Below, piece after piece: positions 40,000 through 49,077 of a stretch of 53,486 nt of DNA. The notes beneath the pieces were generated by a model. It made no database searches and was not told the DNA's origin. It was given only the letters and a program-made list of their open reading frames with translations. The stretch comes from Patescibacteria group bacterium. Its GTDB lineage: Bacteria; Patescibacteriota; Doudnabacteria; UBA920. A program made the position numbers and the translations under genes. The DNA lies in the NCBI GenBank assembly GCA_023484515.1, contig JAMDAY010000035.1, forward strand, positions 1 to 53,486, read 5' to 3'. The number at the start of each line of letters is the position of its first letter. Position 1 is the first letter of the stretch.

Positions 40000-42309
40000 A
40001 TGATAGTAAAAATTAACAAGATAAAAAATCTGCAATCAGTGTTATGTGACTATAGCTGGAATTCCCAACTACCGGATTTTAAACGTTATAATTTAATATA
40101 CGGGTGGAATGGTACCGGCAAAACGACCTTGTCAAAAGTTTTTGATGCCCTTGAAACTGGCATCCATAAAAGTTTTCCAGATCTTGAATATGAAATGCAA
40201 GATGAAAAAGGGGTGGTTTATAAACAAGGTGAGGCTTTTTCAAAAAAAGTAAGGGTTTTTAATCAAGATTATGTAGAAAATAACATCAAAATCAGAGAGG
40301 GCCGTGCAAAAGCCATAACTTTGGTTTTGGGAGATATTAATAAGGAAACTGTCGAACAAATTGAAAAAGATAAAAAAGAATTAAGGGAAAAAAATGACGA
40401 ACAAAAAAAATTAAACGAACTGAAAGGCCAAAAAGTAAAAAATAAAGGTAAAACATTCACCGAAATTGCAAAAACAATTTACGTCGCGATAATGGGAGGA
40501 GCCATTAGAACATATCGAAAAGATAATGCCGAATCAGATTTTGGACTATTGGCCGCAAAAGAATTGTTGGAAGATCCCGACCTTTCTAAATTAGCCTTGG
40601 TAGTAAAGCAAAATTCAAAACCGCAAATCGAAGTTCTAAAAAAAGTAGAAGTAAGCCTAGACGGAAAAAATAATAGTAGTATATCTGATGCGGTCACCGC
40701 ACTTATTGCCGAGTCCAAGCAGTTATTATCGCAAACTGTCCATGCTAAAGTTATTGAAAGATTAAAAGTAAATAAAGATATTTCCGATTGGATTGAGTTG
40801 GGTTTGGGGATTCATGATAATCATAAGTCTGGAAATTGCGAATTTTGTGGCCAAGTGCTTCCAAGCGGGAGAATTGAGGAATTGTCTAAACATTTTAATG
40901 ATGCCGATAAAGAACTCAAAGTAAAGATAGATGTTTTAGTTTCTAGATTTTCTCAAATTTATGGTTTAATTAGCACTATTAGCTGCCCTGATAAAGCGCG
41001 TTTCTATGACGAACTTGGTATGGAATACGAAAAGGGCTGCAAAAAGTTGGAACAAGAGAAAACAGAACTATTAAAATCAATAACTGACATCGAGGGGGTC
41101 ATAAAGGAAAAGAAGTCAAAAACGACAGAACCCGTTTCATTGACAGAAACTATAAATCCTACAAATTTCGAAGTTGCTTTAGAGGCTATAATTAAAATTA
41201 TTGAACAGCATAACAAAAAGACTGACGATTTTGAAAATGAAAAAAATACCGCTATCTTAAAATTAAAAAAACATTACCTAAGCACGATTTTTGACGAAGT
41301 AAAACAATTAGACAATGAAATACAGGAATGTAGAACTAAGATTGACCAATTAAATTTTGGTGACAAAGCAAGGCCTGAAATTCTCGGGATTGAGGCTTTA
41401 AAAGCGAGAATATCAGATAATCAGGCAAAAATATCCTCTACCCACAAGGCCTGCGATGATATTAATTTAGGGTTGGCGACATTTTTGGGCCGTGGCGAGC
41501 TAATATTTGAACCAAATAAAATTACTACCACGGATGAAAGTGGCAAGAAGGTCGAAGTCGAGGATGGCTATATAATAAAAAGAGGCGGTAAGGTCGCACA
41601 AAATTTAAGCGAAGGGGAAAAGACGGCCATTGCCTTTGTATATTTCACAATCCATTTAAAGGATAGGGATTTTGATTTAAAAAATGGGATTGTTGTCATA
41701 GACGATCCTGTTTCCAGCTTGGATTCGAACTCATTATTTCAAGCTTTTGCCTTTCTAAAAAATGCAGTTGCAGATGCTGAGCAGATATTTATCTTTACTC
41801 ATAATTTTGACTTTTTGAGGTTGCTTCTAAACTGGGTAAAGCACATAGACCATGGTAAAGAAAATAGCTATTACATGCTCAAGAATTGTTATACAAATAA
41901 TGCCAGGTGCGCTTATCTCGATAGGATGGATAAGGCTTTATACGAATATGAGAGCGAGTATCATTATCTTTTCAAAACGCTAAAAACATTTGAGTCTGAC
42001 GGGACCATAGCCCAGGCTTACCCGATTCCAAATATAGCCCGCAAGGTGCTGGATACATTTTTGATGTTTAGAGTGCCATCAGGAGGTGGCACTTATAGTA
42101 AGTTAGAGGTTATAAAAGGCACAACAAACTTTGATAAAAATAAATTGACAGCGATATACAAGTTTACGAATGACCAATCGCACATAACCGGGTCGGGATT
42201 TGATCCGGCACTAGTTCCAGAAACTCAAAAAAATGTTACCTATTTATTGGAAATGATTAAAGATGTTTTTCCGGAACATTATAAAATTCTTGAAGAATCC
42301 GTAAAATGA
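40000..42309 (+). CDS. RloC/PrrC-like AAA ATPase with zinc hook and HEPN-like end
   Basis: A 769-residue ABC-type ATPase: Walker A GWNGTGKTT (35-43), a coiled-coil middle with a zinc-hook-like CEFC (C280, C283), signature LSEGE (about 536-540), and Walker B VVIDDPVSSLDS (about 564-575). The C-terminus has ARKVLD (R681, D685) and QSHITG (H728), which resemble the R-x3-E...H triad of the PrrC/RloC anticodon nucleases (E replaced by D). Such proteins sense DNA damage or phage and cleave tRNA to abort infection. The nuclease assignment is inference; the ATPase and hook are clear. Confidence 0.7.
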   Translation: MIVKINKIKNLQSVLCDYSWNSQLPDFKRYNLIYGWNGTGKTTLSKVFDALETGIHKSFPDLEYEMQDEKGVVYKQGEAFSKKVRVFNQDYVENNIKIREGRAKAITLVLGDINKETVEQIEKDKKELREKNDEQKKLNELKGQKVKNKGKTFTEIAKTIYVAIMGGAIRTYRKDNAESDFGLLAAKELLEDPDLSKLALVVKQNSKPQIEVLKKVEVSLDGKNNSSISDAVTALIAESKQLLSQTVHAKVIERLKVNKDISDWIELGLGIHDNHKSGNCEFCGQVLPSGRIEELSKHFNDADKELKVKIDVLVSRFSQIYGLISTISCPDKARFYDELGMEYEKGCKKLEQEKTELLKSITDIEGVIKEKKSKTTEPVSLTETINPTNFEVALEAIIKIIEQHNKKTDDFENEKNTAILKLKKHYLSTIFDEVKQLDNEIQECRTKIDQLNFGDKARPEILGIEALKARISDNQAKISSTHKACDDINLGLATFLGRGELIFEPNKITTTDESGKKVEVEDGYIIKRGGKVAQNLSEGEKTAIAFVYFTIHLKDRDFDLKNGIVVIDDPVSSLDSNSLFQAFAFLKNAVADAEQIFIFTHNFDFLRLLLNWVKHIDHGKENSYYMLKNCYTNNARCAYLDRMDKALYEYESEYHYLFKTLKTFESDGTIAQAYPIPNIARKVLDTFLMFRVPSGGGTYSKLEVIKGTTNFDKNKLTAIYKFTNDQSHITGSGFDPALVPETQKNVTYLLEMIKDVFPEHYKILEESVK

Positions 42310-42692
42310 CAATAACAAAATCAGAACAAGGGTATTACTGCAAAATATGCGGGGAGGAAAAACAAAGGGCAACCATGCAAATTGTACCAGTTGATTGTTG
42401 GAGTTGCGGTAGTCCTATGAAAATGGCATTAATATTAGTTTCGGGTACTTGGCTCGGGCCGGAAGCCTTTACTTCTGATCAAATCGAATTGGCCCGGTCA
42501 AAAAGTGTGGTTATACAGGAGCAGTTCAGTAAAACAAGCGAGTCCAAGTATTTTGCCAATACCTGCCCAAATTGTAAAAACTTCATCGGTGAATTTTTTA
42601 TCCATGAATATCTTTACTTGCCGGCAGAGGATATTGACCTGGGTTTTGTTTGTGGTAAGTGCGCTTTAAAAAATATTGAAAATTTGATATAA
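42306..42692 (+). CDS. Zinc-ribbon partner protein
   Basis: A 128-residue protein with four CxxC knuckles: YYCKICGEE, DCWSCGS, NTCPNCKN and VCGKCAL, giving two zinc-binding sites. The ATG overlaps the ATPase stop as ATGA, so the two are co-translated. It may be a sensor, antitoxin or nucleic-acid adaptor for the RloC-like protein. No known family with this pair is recalled. Confidence 0.65.
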   Translation: MTITKSEQGYYCKICGEEKQRATMQIVPVDCWSCGSPMKMALILVSGTWLGPEAFTSDQIELARSKSVVIQEQFSKTSESKYFANTCPNCKNFIGEFFIHEYLYLPAEDIDLGFVCGKCALKNIENLI

Positions 42693-43010
42693 TACCCTTA
42701 GAAAGCTATTTTAAAACAGTATAGTTATCAACAATAGTTCTACATGATTTTTGGTTTCAAGCGTGCATTACCAGTGGGCAAAGCGTTAATTTAAGGCGTT
42801 CATGCGCTCCTAATGCAGAAATAACCGATAGATAAAAATTGACTTCTCATATATCTGATATCTGAATTTAACGGCTCAACGGACAAATCCGTTGAGCCGT
42901 TAAAAAATTACAATTTAAAAAATTGCAACTATCCGTTACTTTTTCCCTAATTTATCGTATAATAAGGTAAAGTAACATTAAATGCCAAACGGCAAGAAAT
43001 AAACGGACAA
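42693..43010 (+). other. Island-host junction with perfect 15-bp stem-loop
   Basis: A 318-base gap with no gene. It holds the second att repeat and a perfect stem TAACGGCTCAACGGA/TCCGTTGAGCCGTTA with loop CAAA (42869-42902). After it there is an A-run but no T-run, so it is not a clear terminator for either strand. A -10 TATAAT (42958-42963) serves the next gene; its -35 is poor. Confidence 0.55.
42772..42788 (+). repeat. Direct repeat copy 2, candidate attachment site
   Basis: CAGTGGGCAAAGCGTTA, identical to 33838-33854, about 80 bases after the zinc-ribbon gene. It marks the right end of the AT-rich island before the chromosomal genes. Boundary is inferred from the repeat and the composition change. 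Confidence 0.55.
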
Positions 43011-43781
43011 ATGAATAATTTATTACCAAAATGGCTGGCAGCGGGCCTGGGAGGCTTGTTGCTGGTTTTTGTGGCTCTATTAGTTGTGGATAAAAGCCAT
43101 ACATTGGTGGACGCGTTCCAGGACAAAAAACCTGACAACACAATTTCCATTTCCGCGGAAGGCAAAGTTACCGCCACTCCTGACCTGGCTACCGTAAACC
43201 TCGGGGTAATTACCCAGGGAATAACGGCGGCTGACGTGCAAAGCAGGAACAACGAAAAGATAAACCAGATTACCGCCTTTATTAAAGGCCAGGGGATTAA
43301 CAAAGAGGACATAACCACATCCAATTTTAATCTTTATCCGCAGCGGGATTACCGGAACGGCCAAGACGTAATTGTCGGCTACCAGGCGAACCAGACGGTA
43401 TCGGTTAAAGTCCGCGGCATAGACAAATCCACGGAACAACTGGGAAAAATAATTGACGGTGCCGCTAACAACGGCGCCAACGAAGTCACCGGCATCAGCT
43501 TAAGCTTTGACAATCCCGATGACTTGAAAGAACAAGCAAGGGAGCAAGCCATCCAAAAGGCTAAAGAAAAAGCCGGACAACTCGCTAATACTGCGGGGTT
43601 AAAACTTGGAAAGGTTATAAGCATTTCGGAAACCGGCGGCGGTTATCCTACGCCCGTATATGATGTGGCAACACGCAATGCCGCCGCAGGCGGATTAGCG
43701 GCAAAAACCATTGCCCCTTCCATTGAACCCGGCAGCCAGGATATTATTGAGCAAATGACAGTAGTATTCGAAATCAAGTGA
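43011..43781 (+). CDS. SIMPL-domain (DUF541) envelope protein
   Basis: A 256-residue protein with an N-terminal membrane anchor or signal (WLAAGLGGLLLVFVALLVV), then the SIMPL/DUF541 region: ISISAEGKVTATPDLATVNLG, GYQANQTVSVKVRGID, and EQAREQAIQKAKEKAGQLAN, the conserved C-terminal half. Proteins of this family (BP26/OMP28 type) form ring-like oligomers at the cell surface in several bacteria; function is unclear. First clearly chromosomal gene after the island. Confidence 0.88.
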   Translation: MNNLLPKWLAAGLGGLLLVFVALLVVDKSHTLVDAFQDKKPDNTISISAEGKVTATPDLATVNLGVITQGITAADVQSRNNEKINQITAFIKGQGINKEDITTSNFNLYPQRDYRNGQDVIVGYQANQTVSVKVRGIDKSTEQLGKIIDGAANNGANEVTGISLSFDNPDDLKEQAREQAIQKAKEKAGQLANTAGLKLGKVISISETGGGYPTPVYDVATRNAAAGGLAAKTIAPSIEPGSQDIIEQMTVVFEIK

Positions 43782-43820
43782 TGTAATTAAGTCTGATGTT
43801 CTATTATTTTTGCTAAAATT

Positions 43821-43849
43821 TTGAAAAGCCGCCTCCAATGTGGTATAAT
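43821..43849 (+). promoter_or_regulatory. Leaderless promoter of the DUF5654-like gene
   Basis: TTGAAA (43821-43826), 17 bases, TATAAT (43844-43849), 8 bases to ATG 43858. Confidence 0.75.
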
Positions 43850-43857
43850 ACTGCGGT

Positions 43858-44151
43858 ATGAAGGAAATACTGGAAAAAACCCGGCAAAACGTTAAGGAAG
43901 CCAATAAGGAAATTTTATCCCAGAGCATCAGCCTGATCAGTTCCGCTTTTATATTGGTGGCTGCTTTGGCTTGGAACGAGGCCATTAAAGACCTGATTTC
44001 CCAGTATTTCCATTCCGGTTCCGGCCTGGTTTCCCGTTTTGTTTACGCAATCGTTGTCACCATAATAGCAGCCATAGTCGCCAGCCGTTTGAACAGGATA
44101 TTGCAAAAATATAAAGAATCGGGCAGCCAAAAACCCCCCTTATCTTCCTAA
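43858..44151 (+). CDS. DUF5654-like two-helix membrane protein
   Basis: A 97-residue protein: basic N-terminal helix, hydrophobic segment SISLISSAFILVAALAWNEAI, and a second segment FVYAIVVTIIAAIVASRL, ending in a short basic tail. The WNEAIKDLI signature is typical of DUF5654 proteins, common in Patescibacteria and archaea. Function unknown. The TATAAT lies only 8 bases before ATG, so the mRNA is probably leaderless. Confidence 0.75.
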   Translation: MKEILEKTRQNVKEANKEILSQSISLISSAFILVAALAWNEAIKDLISQYFHSGSGLVSRFVYAIVVTIIAAIVASRLNRILQKYKESGSQKPPLSS

Positions 44152-44198
44152 GGCTATTTGCTGATATTTACGGACCGCGAAGCTAAATTTTAAAACCC

Positions 44199-44642
44199 AT
44201 GAAACAAACATCCAAAACCATCAATCTGGAAACGAAAAAACAATTTGAACTTATAGATATTACCGCCCGGGTTAAAACCGCAGTGGTAGAGTCAAATATT
44301 AAAAGCGGCATGGTAGTGGTTTTTTGCCCGCACACCACCGCGGCCATCAGGATAAACCACAATGAATCCCTGCTTATGCAGGACATTATGAAAACCCTTT
44401 ACCGCCTGGTTCCCATTGACATCAGTTACAGCCATGACCTGTTTGAGGTCAGGCAAACAGTCGCTCCCAACGAACGATCCAACGGGCACGCGCACGTCAA
44501 GGCTTTTCTTCTCGGCTCTTCGGAAAACTTGATTATAGAGCAGGGGGAATTGGTCTTGGGCGAAAAACAAAGCATTTTTTTTATAGAATTGGACGGAGGG
44601 CGTTCCAATAGGGAAGTGCATATTAAGATAATCGGGGACTAA
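44199..44642 (+). CDS. YjbQ/UPF0047 family protein
   Basis: A 147-residue protein with VVVFCPHTTAAIRINHNESL, NGHAHVKAFLLGSSE and ELDGGRSNREVHIKI, the YjbQ (UPF0047, secondary thiamine-phosphate synthase-like) signature; conserved histidines are present. Predicted to bind a metal and phosphate-containing ligand. A hairpin terminator follows at once. Confidence 0.9.
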   Translation: MKQTSKTINLETKKQFELIDITARVKTAVVESNIKSGMVVVFCPHTTAAIRINHNESLLMQDIMKTLYRLVPIDISYSHDLFEVRQTVAPNERSNGHAHVKAFLLGSSENLIIEQGELVLGEKQSIFFIELDGGRSNREVHIKIIGD

Positions 44643-44664
44643 AGGCTGCCTTTTAGCAGCCTTT
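44641..44664 (+). terminator. Terminator after yjbQ-like gene
   Basis: AAAGGCTGC/GCAGCCTTT (44641-44664), a perfect 9-bp stem with a 6-base loop, overlapping the stop codon. Short T-run. Confidence 0.7.
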
Positions 44665-44753
44665 AATTAATCCTTAAAGGGCATTGGCCCGCGGTCGGTT
44701 TTAAGGACACATCTTTGAGACAAAAATATTTATAAAGAAAGGAGTAAAAAAAA

Positions 44754-45440
44754 ATGGATTACCCAACTTACCAAGTAACAGTTTTCCAGTCCTTGAAGGA
44801 ACTTTATTACCAAGTATTGGTTTACGTGCCAAATTTAATTGCCGCCATTATTGTGGTAATATTAGGATGGCTGGTAGCCCTATTCTTAAGCAAACTGGTG
44901 TTAAAAATTCTGGAGCTGGTTAAAATTGACCACTTGGCCGACCAGCTTGGCTTGCAAAATCTTTCGGAAAAAGCCGGCCGCAGGCTTAGCCTGGCTAAAA
45001 CCGGAGCCTGGATTGTCAAATGGTTTTTCTTTTTAAGCAGCTTCATTGCCGCTGCCGATATTTTAGGGCTTCGCGATGTCAGCGTCTTCCTTTACCAGGA
45101 TGTGTTAGGTTATGCCGGGCACGTGGTGGTAGCCATGGCGATACTGCTGCTGGGGATTTTGGCGGCTAACTTCTTCTCCGGCATTGTGGAAACTACGGTC
45201 AAAGCCGGAGGCATGGGTTCTTCCAAAACTTTGGGCGCCCTGACAAAGTGGTCAATAGTTGCTTTTGCCGTCATAACCGCCTTGTCCGAGTTATTGCCTA
45301 CGGCCAGCGGCTTCTTGCAGGATTTGTTTAAAGCCATTGTGGCCATGGTAGCCATAGCCGGCGGCATTGCTTTTGGCCTGGGCGGACGCGACCATGCCAA
45401 GAAGATATTGGATAAAGTGGAACAAGAAATGGGCAAATAA
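44754..45440 (+). CDS. TM-helix (MscS-type) membrane protein
   Basis: A 228-residue protein with about five membrane helices, starting VLVYVPNLIAAIIVVILGWLVALFLS and ending AGGIAFGLGGRDHAKKIL, the pattern of conserved TM-helix proteins (PF05552) related to small mechanosensitive channels. It lacks the large cytoplasmic MscS domain. A clear AAAGGAG is 10 bases before the ATG, in contrast to neighbours with leaderless starts. Could form part of an osmotic-stress channel. Confidence 0.8.
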   Translation: MDYPTYQVTVFQSLKELYYQVLVYVPNLIAAIIVVILGWLVALFLSKLVLKILELVKIDHLADQLGLQNLSEKAGRRLSLAKTGAWIVKWFFFLSSFIAAADILGLRDVSVFLYQDVLGYAGHVVVAMAILLLGILAANFFSGIVETTVKAGGMGSSKTLGALTKWSIVAFAVITALSELLPTASGFLQDLFKAIVAMVAIAGGIAFGLGGRDHAKKILDKVEQEMGK

Positions 45441-45505
45441 AGATCTTCAAACCAGAAATTTATTTTTCCAGCGCCAAAATAAAATTTAGCTTGCAAACTA
45501 AGTTT

Positions 45506-45534
45506 AGCCGCGCCGGCTCCCCTGCGCGGCTTTT
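45506..45534 (+). terminator. Intrinsic terminator after TM-helix gene
   Basis: AGCCGCGC/GCGCGGCT (45506-45531) followed by TTTT. Confidence 0.75.
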
Positions 45535-45581
45535 CAATTTTGCAAACCCGGGAAGGCTTTCTGGCAAAAGGTAAAATATAA

Positions 45582-45621
45582 TTTCCTTCTTAAAATTACG
45601 GCCGTAATTTTAAGAAGGAAA
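45582..45621 (+). repeat. Perfect 40-bp palindrome upstream of mltG
   Basis: Left arm TTTCCTTCTTAAAATTACGG (45582-45601) is followed directly by its exact reverse complement (45602-45621), with no loop. It is 54 bases before the mltG ATG. It could extrude as a cruciform or act as an operator; no T-run for simple termination. Confidence 0.8.
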
Positions 45622-45663
45622 ATTGACCAGACTGCCCGCATAGCCAAACCTTCTTTTTCTTGA

Positions 45664-45669
45664 TAGAAT
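45664..45669 (+). promoter_or_regulatory. -10 box of mltG (leaderless)
   Basis: TAGAAT 6 bases before ATG 45676. No good -35 box; CCAAACC-like sequence at the position. Confidence 0.45.
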
Positions 45670-45675
45670 ACCCAT

Positions 45676-46545
45676 ATGTTGAAAAAAATATTGGCATCTT
45701 CTGTAATTTTTTTAGTTTTAGTCCTGGCTGCCGGGATTTTTGTTGCTAAAAAGGTTCGCCTAGAACGGCAGGCCGCCAGGCAATCGGCCAAAGCCCCGGA
45801 AGAAACAGTGACTATTATAGAAGGCTGGGCTGGCCAAGACATTGCTTACTACCTGGAAAAAAAAGGCGTTGCCAATGCAAAAGATTTCCTGGATTCAATA
45901 AAATCTTATGACGTTGCCAAATATCCGTTATTGGCCGACAAGCCTGAAAATGCGGATTTGGAAGGTTACCTGTTCCCGGACACCTATCGCATCAGCAAAA
46001 GTGACAAGAATAACCAATTTACAGGCATGCAGTTAAGCAGCCAATTAATAGGGAAAATGCTGGACAATTTTAACGCCAAATTTACGCCAGAAATGCGGCA
46101 AGCGGCAAAAGACCGCAATATGTCCGTATATCAAATTATTACCCTGGCTTCCATAATTGAAAAAGAATCCGGGAACAGCCCTGCCGAACCGAAAAGCCAG
46201 GCGCAATTGGACCAAGAACGCGCCACAATTGCCGGAGTATTCTATAACAGGCTTAAAATTGGCCAGCCTCTGGAAAGCGACGCGACCATAAATTTTATCA
46301 CGAATAAGAACGACCCGGCCGCCTCCAGCGCAGACCTGTCGGTGAATTCCCCTTATAATACTTATAAATACGCGGGGCTTCCTCCTGGGCCGATTTGCAA
46401 CCCTTCCCTTTCTTCCATAAAAGCGGCGCTTAACCCAATCCAAAGCGACTACTATTATTTTCTGCATAAACAACCCAGCGGAGAAGCGGTCTTCAGTAAG
46501 ACTTTCGCGGAGCACGTGCAAAATAAGCTGAAATATTTAAAATAA
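45676..46545 (+). CDS. mltG: Endolytic transglycosylase MltG
   Basis: A 289-residue MltG/YceG: N-terminal membrane anchor (ILASSVIFLVLVLAAGIFVA), LEGYLFPDTYRI, ASIIEKESGN with the catalytic glutamate, VFYNRLKIGQPLESDATI, and SPYNTYKYAGLPPGPICNPS. It cuts glycan strands in the membrane and ends peptidoglycan elongation. Shorter than the E. coli enzyme (340 residues) but all motifs intact. Confidence 0.95.
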   Translation: MLKKILASSVIFLVLVLAAGIFVAKKVRLERQAARQSAKAPEETVTIIEGWAGQDIAYYLEKKGVANAKDFLDSIKSYDVAKYPLLADKPENADLEGYLFPDTYRISKSDKNNQFTGMQLSSQLIGKMLDNFNAKFTPEMRQAAKDRNMSVYQIITLASIIEKESGNSPAEPKSQAQLDQERATIAGVFYNRLKIGQPLESDATINFITNKNDPAASSADLSVNSPYNTYKYAGLPPGPICNPSLSSIKAALNPIQSDYYYFLHKQPSGEAVFSKTFAEHVQNKLKYLK

Positions 46546-46585
46546 GGGCCGCCCCGCATGGCCATAAATTTTCGCAGACCGAACA

Positions 46586-46608
46586 AAAGCGCAAAGCGCG
46601 CTTTTTTT
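46586..46608 (+). terminator. Terminator after mltG
   Basis: AAAGCGC/GCGCTTT (46586-46592 with 46598-46604), then a T-run to 46608. The rest of the gap to 46835 has no reliable gene. Confidence 0.65.
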
Positions 46609-46835
46609 GTAAGCATAAAATATTGATAGCGTCCTGTAAGGTAGTATTCATTGTAATAATATCAGGTCCAACCCCTTATGGGCATTTTACTTTGGTTTAT
46701 TTTAAGCAACTTTTCCGAATGGATGGTTTCTTTCGCGATTGCCAAGAGTTTGGAATTTTAAATTCGGCATATTTTATTTTGTTTGGCTGGGGCGGCCAAT
46801 TGGTTAATTATTTGCAATAATTAATAGTTGTCCTT

Positions 46836-48974
46836 ATGGATACAAAATTAAAACGTTTATATATATTTCTAAGCGCCTTTGGTTTTTTAGTTTTCGCAGG
46901 CATTGCCCATCCCGAAACAACTTTTGCTGCCGCGAACGATTGGCCGCAAAAAGGCGTAAGCATACGCTCCGCTTGGAACGGCGATTTTGCCAGCCAATCG
47001 TTTAAACAATCAATAGACAATTTGGCGGCTACCGGCGCCAACTATGTTTCCCTGGTATTTAATTACTACCAATCAAACGATTATTCCACCGACATCCAGC
47101 CCGGAGCGGATACGCCTACGGACAGCGCCTTAATTTCCGCCATTGACTATATCCATTCAAAAGGCATTAAAGTCATGCTCAAGCCGCATCTTGACGCTTA
47201 CAGCGGCGGTTGGAGGGCCAATATTAACCCCGGCGACCGCGCTACCTGGTTTGCCAATTACGGCAACATGATAAACCATTACGCGCAAATTGCCCAGGCG
47301 CACAATGTAGAATCGTACTGCATTGGCACGGAGCTTGTCGACATGTCGGCTTCCAGCCAAAATTATTCCAATACCCAGTACTGGATAGACATGATAAATG
47401 GCATCAGGAAAATTTATTCCGGCCAACTGACTTACAGCGCCAACTGGGGGCCGCCGGGGTTTGGCGATGAAAAGAACCATATAGATTTTTGGCCGTATTT
47501 GGATTTTGTTGGGGTTTCCGCTTACTTTAATTTATATTCCGACAACTCGGTAAGCGGACTGGAAAACGCCTGGAACTCATATCTGGATGACCTGCAAAGC
47601 CTGTCCCAGCGAACCGGCAAACCTATAGTGCTTACGGAAATAGGATACAAAAGCGTAACCAATGCCCATTTACAGCCTTGGGATTACGGCTATGGCGGCC
47701 CTCCTGACCAGCAGGAACAAGCCAACGACTATACGGCCCTGTTTGATTTTTGGGGCAGGTATTCTTGGGTGCACGGCGTCCATTTATGGGAATGGCGGTC
47801 AGACCCTAACGCCGGCGGTCCCAACGACACGGACTATACCCCCCAACATAAAACAGCCCAGGACGTAATGGCTTCCTGGTTCGGCGCAAACGGGAATAAT
47901 CCAGCCGGCAGCCAGCCTCCGGATCCCGCCTTAACCGGCTTGTCCTGCGCCAGCCCTGCCAACAACGCCTTTACCGGCTGCTATTATTCCAGCCAAGACT
48001 TTACCAAACTGGCATTTACCAGGACAGACAATGCGATCAATTTTGACTGGGGAGGAGGATCTCCCGATCCTAAAGTACCCGTGGATCATTTTTCCGCAAG
48101 ATGGCAGGGGAACTTCAATTTTAACGCCGGCAATTATTATTTTACAGCTACGGCCGATGACGGCATTAAAGTGTATGTAGACAACAATCTCGTGTTAAAT
48201 AAATTTTTTGACCAACCGGCTACGACTTACAATTTTATCCAGGATATATCCGGCGGCACGCACTTAATTACAGTGGAATATTACGAAAACGGGGGAAATG
48301 CCGTGGCTAAGTTGTCCTGGACCCAGGCCGGCATTCCTTCCGAACCGTCCTCTTCTTGCCCCGGTCCGGCAGACAATGCTTTTTCCGGCTGTTATTATTT
48401 GGGACAAAATTTCAATAACCTTGTCCTTTCAAGGACCGACAATTCCGTAAACTTTGACTGGGGAGGAGGTTCCCCCGATCCCAAAGTGCCGGCAGACCAA
48501 TTTTCCGCCAAATGGCAGGGAAACTTTAATTTCAATTCCGCCGGCGATTATGCTTTTACAGCCACGGCCGATGACGGCGTTAAGGTCTTTTTGGATGGAA
48601 ATCCCATTATTGACCAATGGCATGACCAGCCTGCTACCAGTTATACAACCATAAAAAACCTGGCCTCCGGCACTCATAACATCAAGATGGAATATTACGA
48701 AGCCTATGGCAATGCCGTGGCCAAGCTGTCCTGGACCCAAATTAATAGCGGATCCACGCCTCCTTCCACCTTGCCGCCGCCAAATCCTAACTCTCCTGCA
48801 AACAACAATATTGTCTACACGAACGGATATCCTACAATAAACGGCAACTACATTGATTGCAGCGGCAACATTGACAACGACGCGGCACACCATACTTTGG
48901 ACCCCAGCGACCGGGATCCTGCCCACCACTCCGGCCAGCAATGCCCGGCTAACTCTTTCGTTGGGGTGCACTGA
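46836..48974 (+). CDS. Secreted GH113-like glycosidase with two PA14 domains
   Basis: A 712-residue exported protein: signal peptide (1-33), then a TIM-barrel with YCIGTELVDM (E166) and VLTEIGYKS (E268), consistent with a GH113/beta-mannanase-type hydrolase. Two tandem PA14-like domains follow (about 370-500 and 505-635), each with NFDWGGGSPDPKVP, FSA-WQGNFNFN, ATADDGIKVY/F and W/F-DQPA turns. They are near duplicates. The tail is proline-rich, then a Cys-containing stretch (DCSGNIDNDAAHHT...). It would bind and degrade extracellular polysaccharide. Confidence 0.78.
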   Translation: MDTKLKRLYIFLSAFGFLVFAGIAHPETTFAAANDWPQKGVSIRSAWNGDFASQSFKQSIDNLAATGANYVSLVFNYYQSNDYSTDIQPGADTPTDSALISAIDYIHSKGIKVMLKPHLDAYSGGWRANINPGDRATWFANYGNMINHYAQIAQAHNVESYCIGTELVDMSASSQNYSNTQYWIDMINGIRKIYSGQLTYSANWGPPGFGDEKNHIDFWPYLDFVGVSAYFNLYSDNSVSGLENAWNSYLDDLQSLSQRTGKPIVLTEIGYKSVTNAHLQPWDYGYGGPPDQQEQANDYTALFDFWGRYSWVHGVHLWEWRSDPNAGGPNDTDYTPQHKTAQDVMASWFGANGNNPAGSQPPDPALTGLSCASPANNAFTGCYYSSQDFTKLAFTRTDNAINFDWGGGSPDPKVPVDHFSARWQGNFNFNAGNYYFTATADDGIKVYVDNNLVLNKFFDQPATTYNFIQDISGGTHLITVEYYENGGNAVAKLSWTQAGIPSEPSSSCPGPADNAFSGCYYLGQNFNNLVLSRTDNSVNFDWGGGSPDPKVPADQFSAKWQGNFNFNSAGDYAFTATADDGVKVFLDGNPIIDQWHDQPATSYTTIKNLASGTHNIKMEYYEAYGNAVAKLSWTQINSGSTPPSTLPPPNPNSPANNNIVYTNGYPTINGNYIDCSGNIDNDAAHHTLDPSDRDPAHHSGQQCPANSFVGVH

Positions 48975-49077
48975 CTAATAACTAAAAGGAGCAAGTAGGT
49001 TTTAGATTATTGGATATTGATCATTGTCAATCTAACTTTATAAGGCCGGTTCTCTTAAAAAGTACCTTCGCCGGACA

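Noticed and set aside
46623-46820. 65-residue ORF between mltG and the glycosidase
   Set aside because: No ribosome-binding site, no similarity to known patterns, low-quality composition; more likely intergenic sequence.
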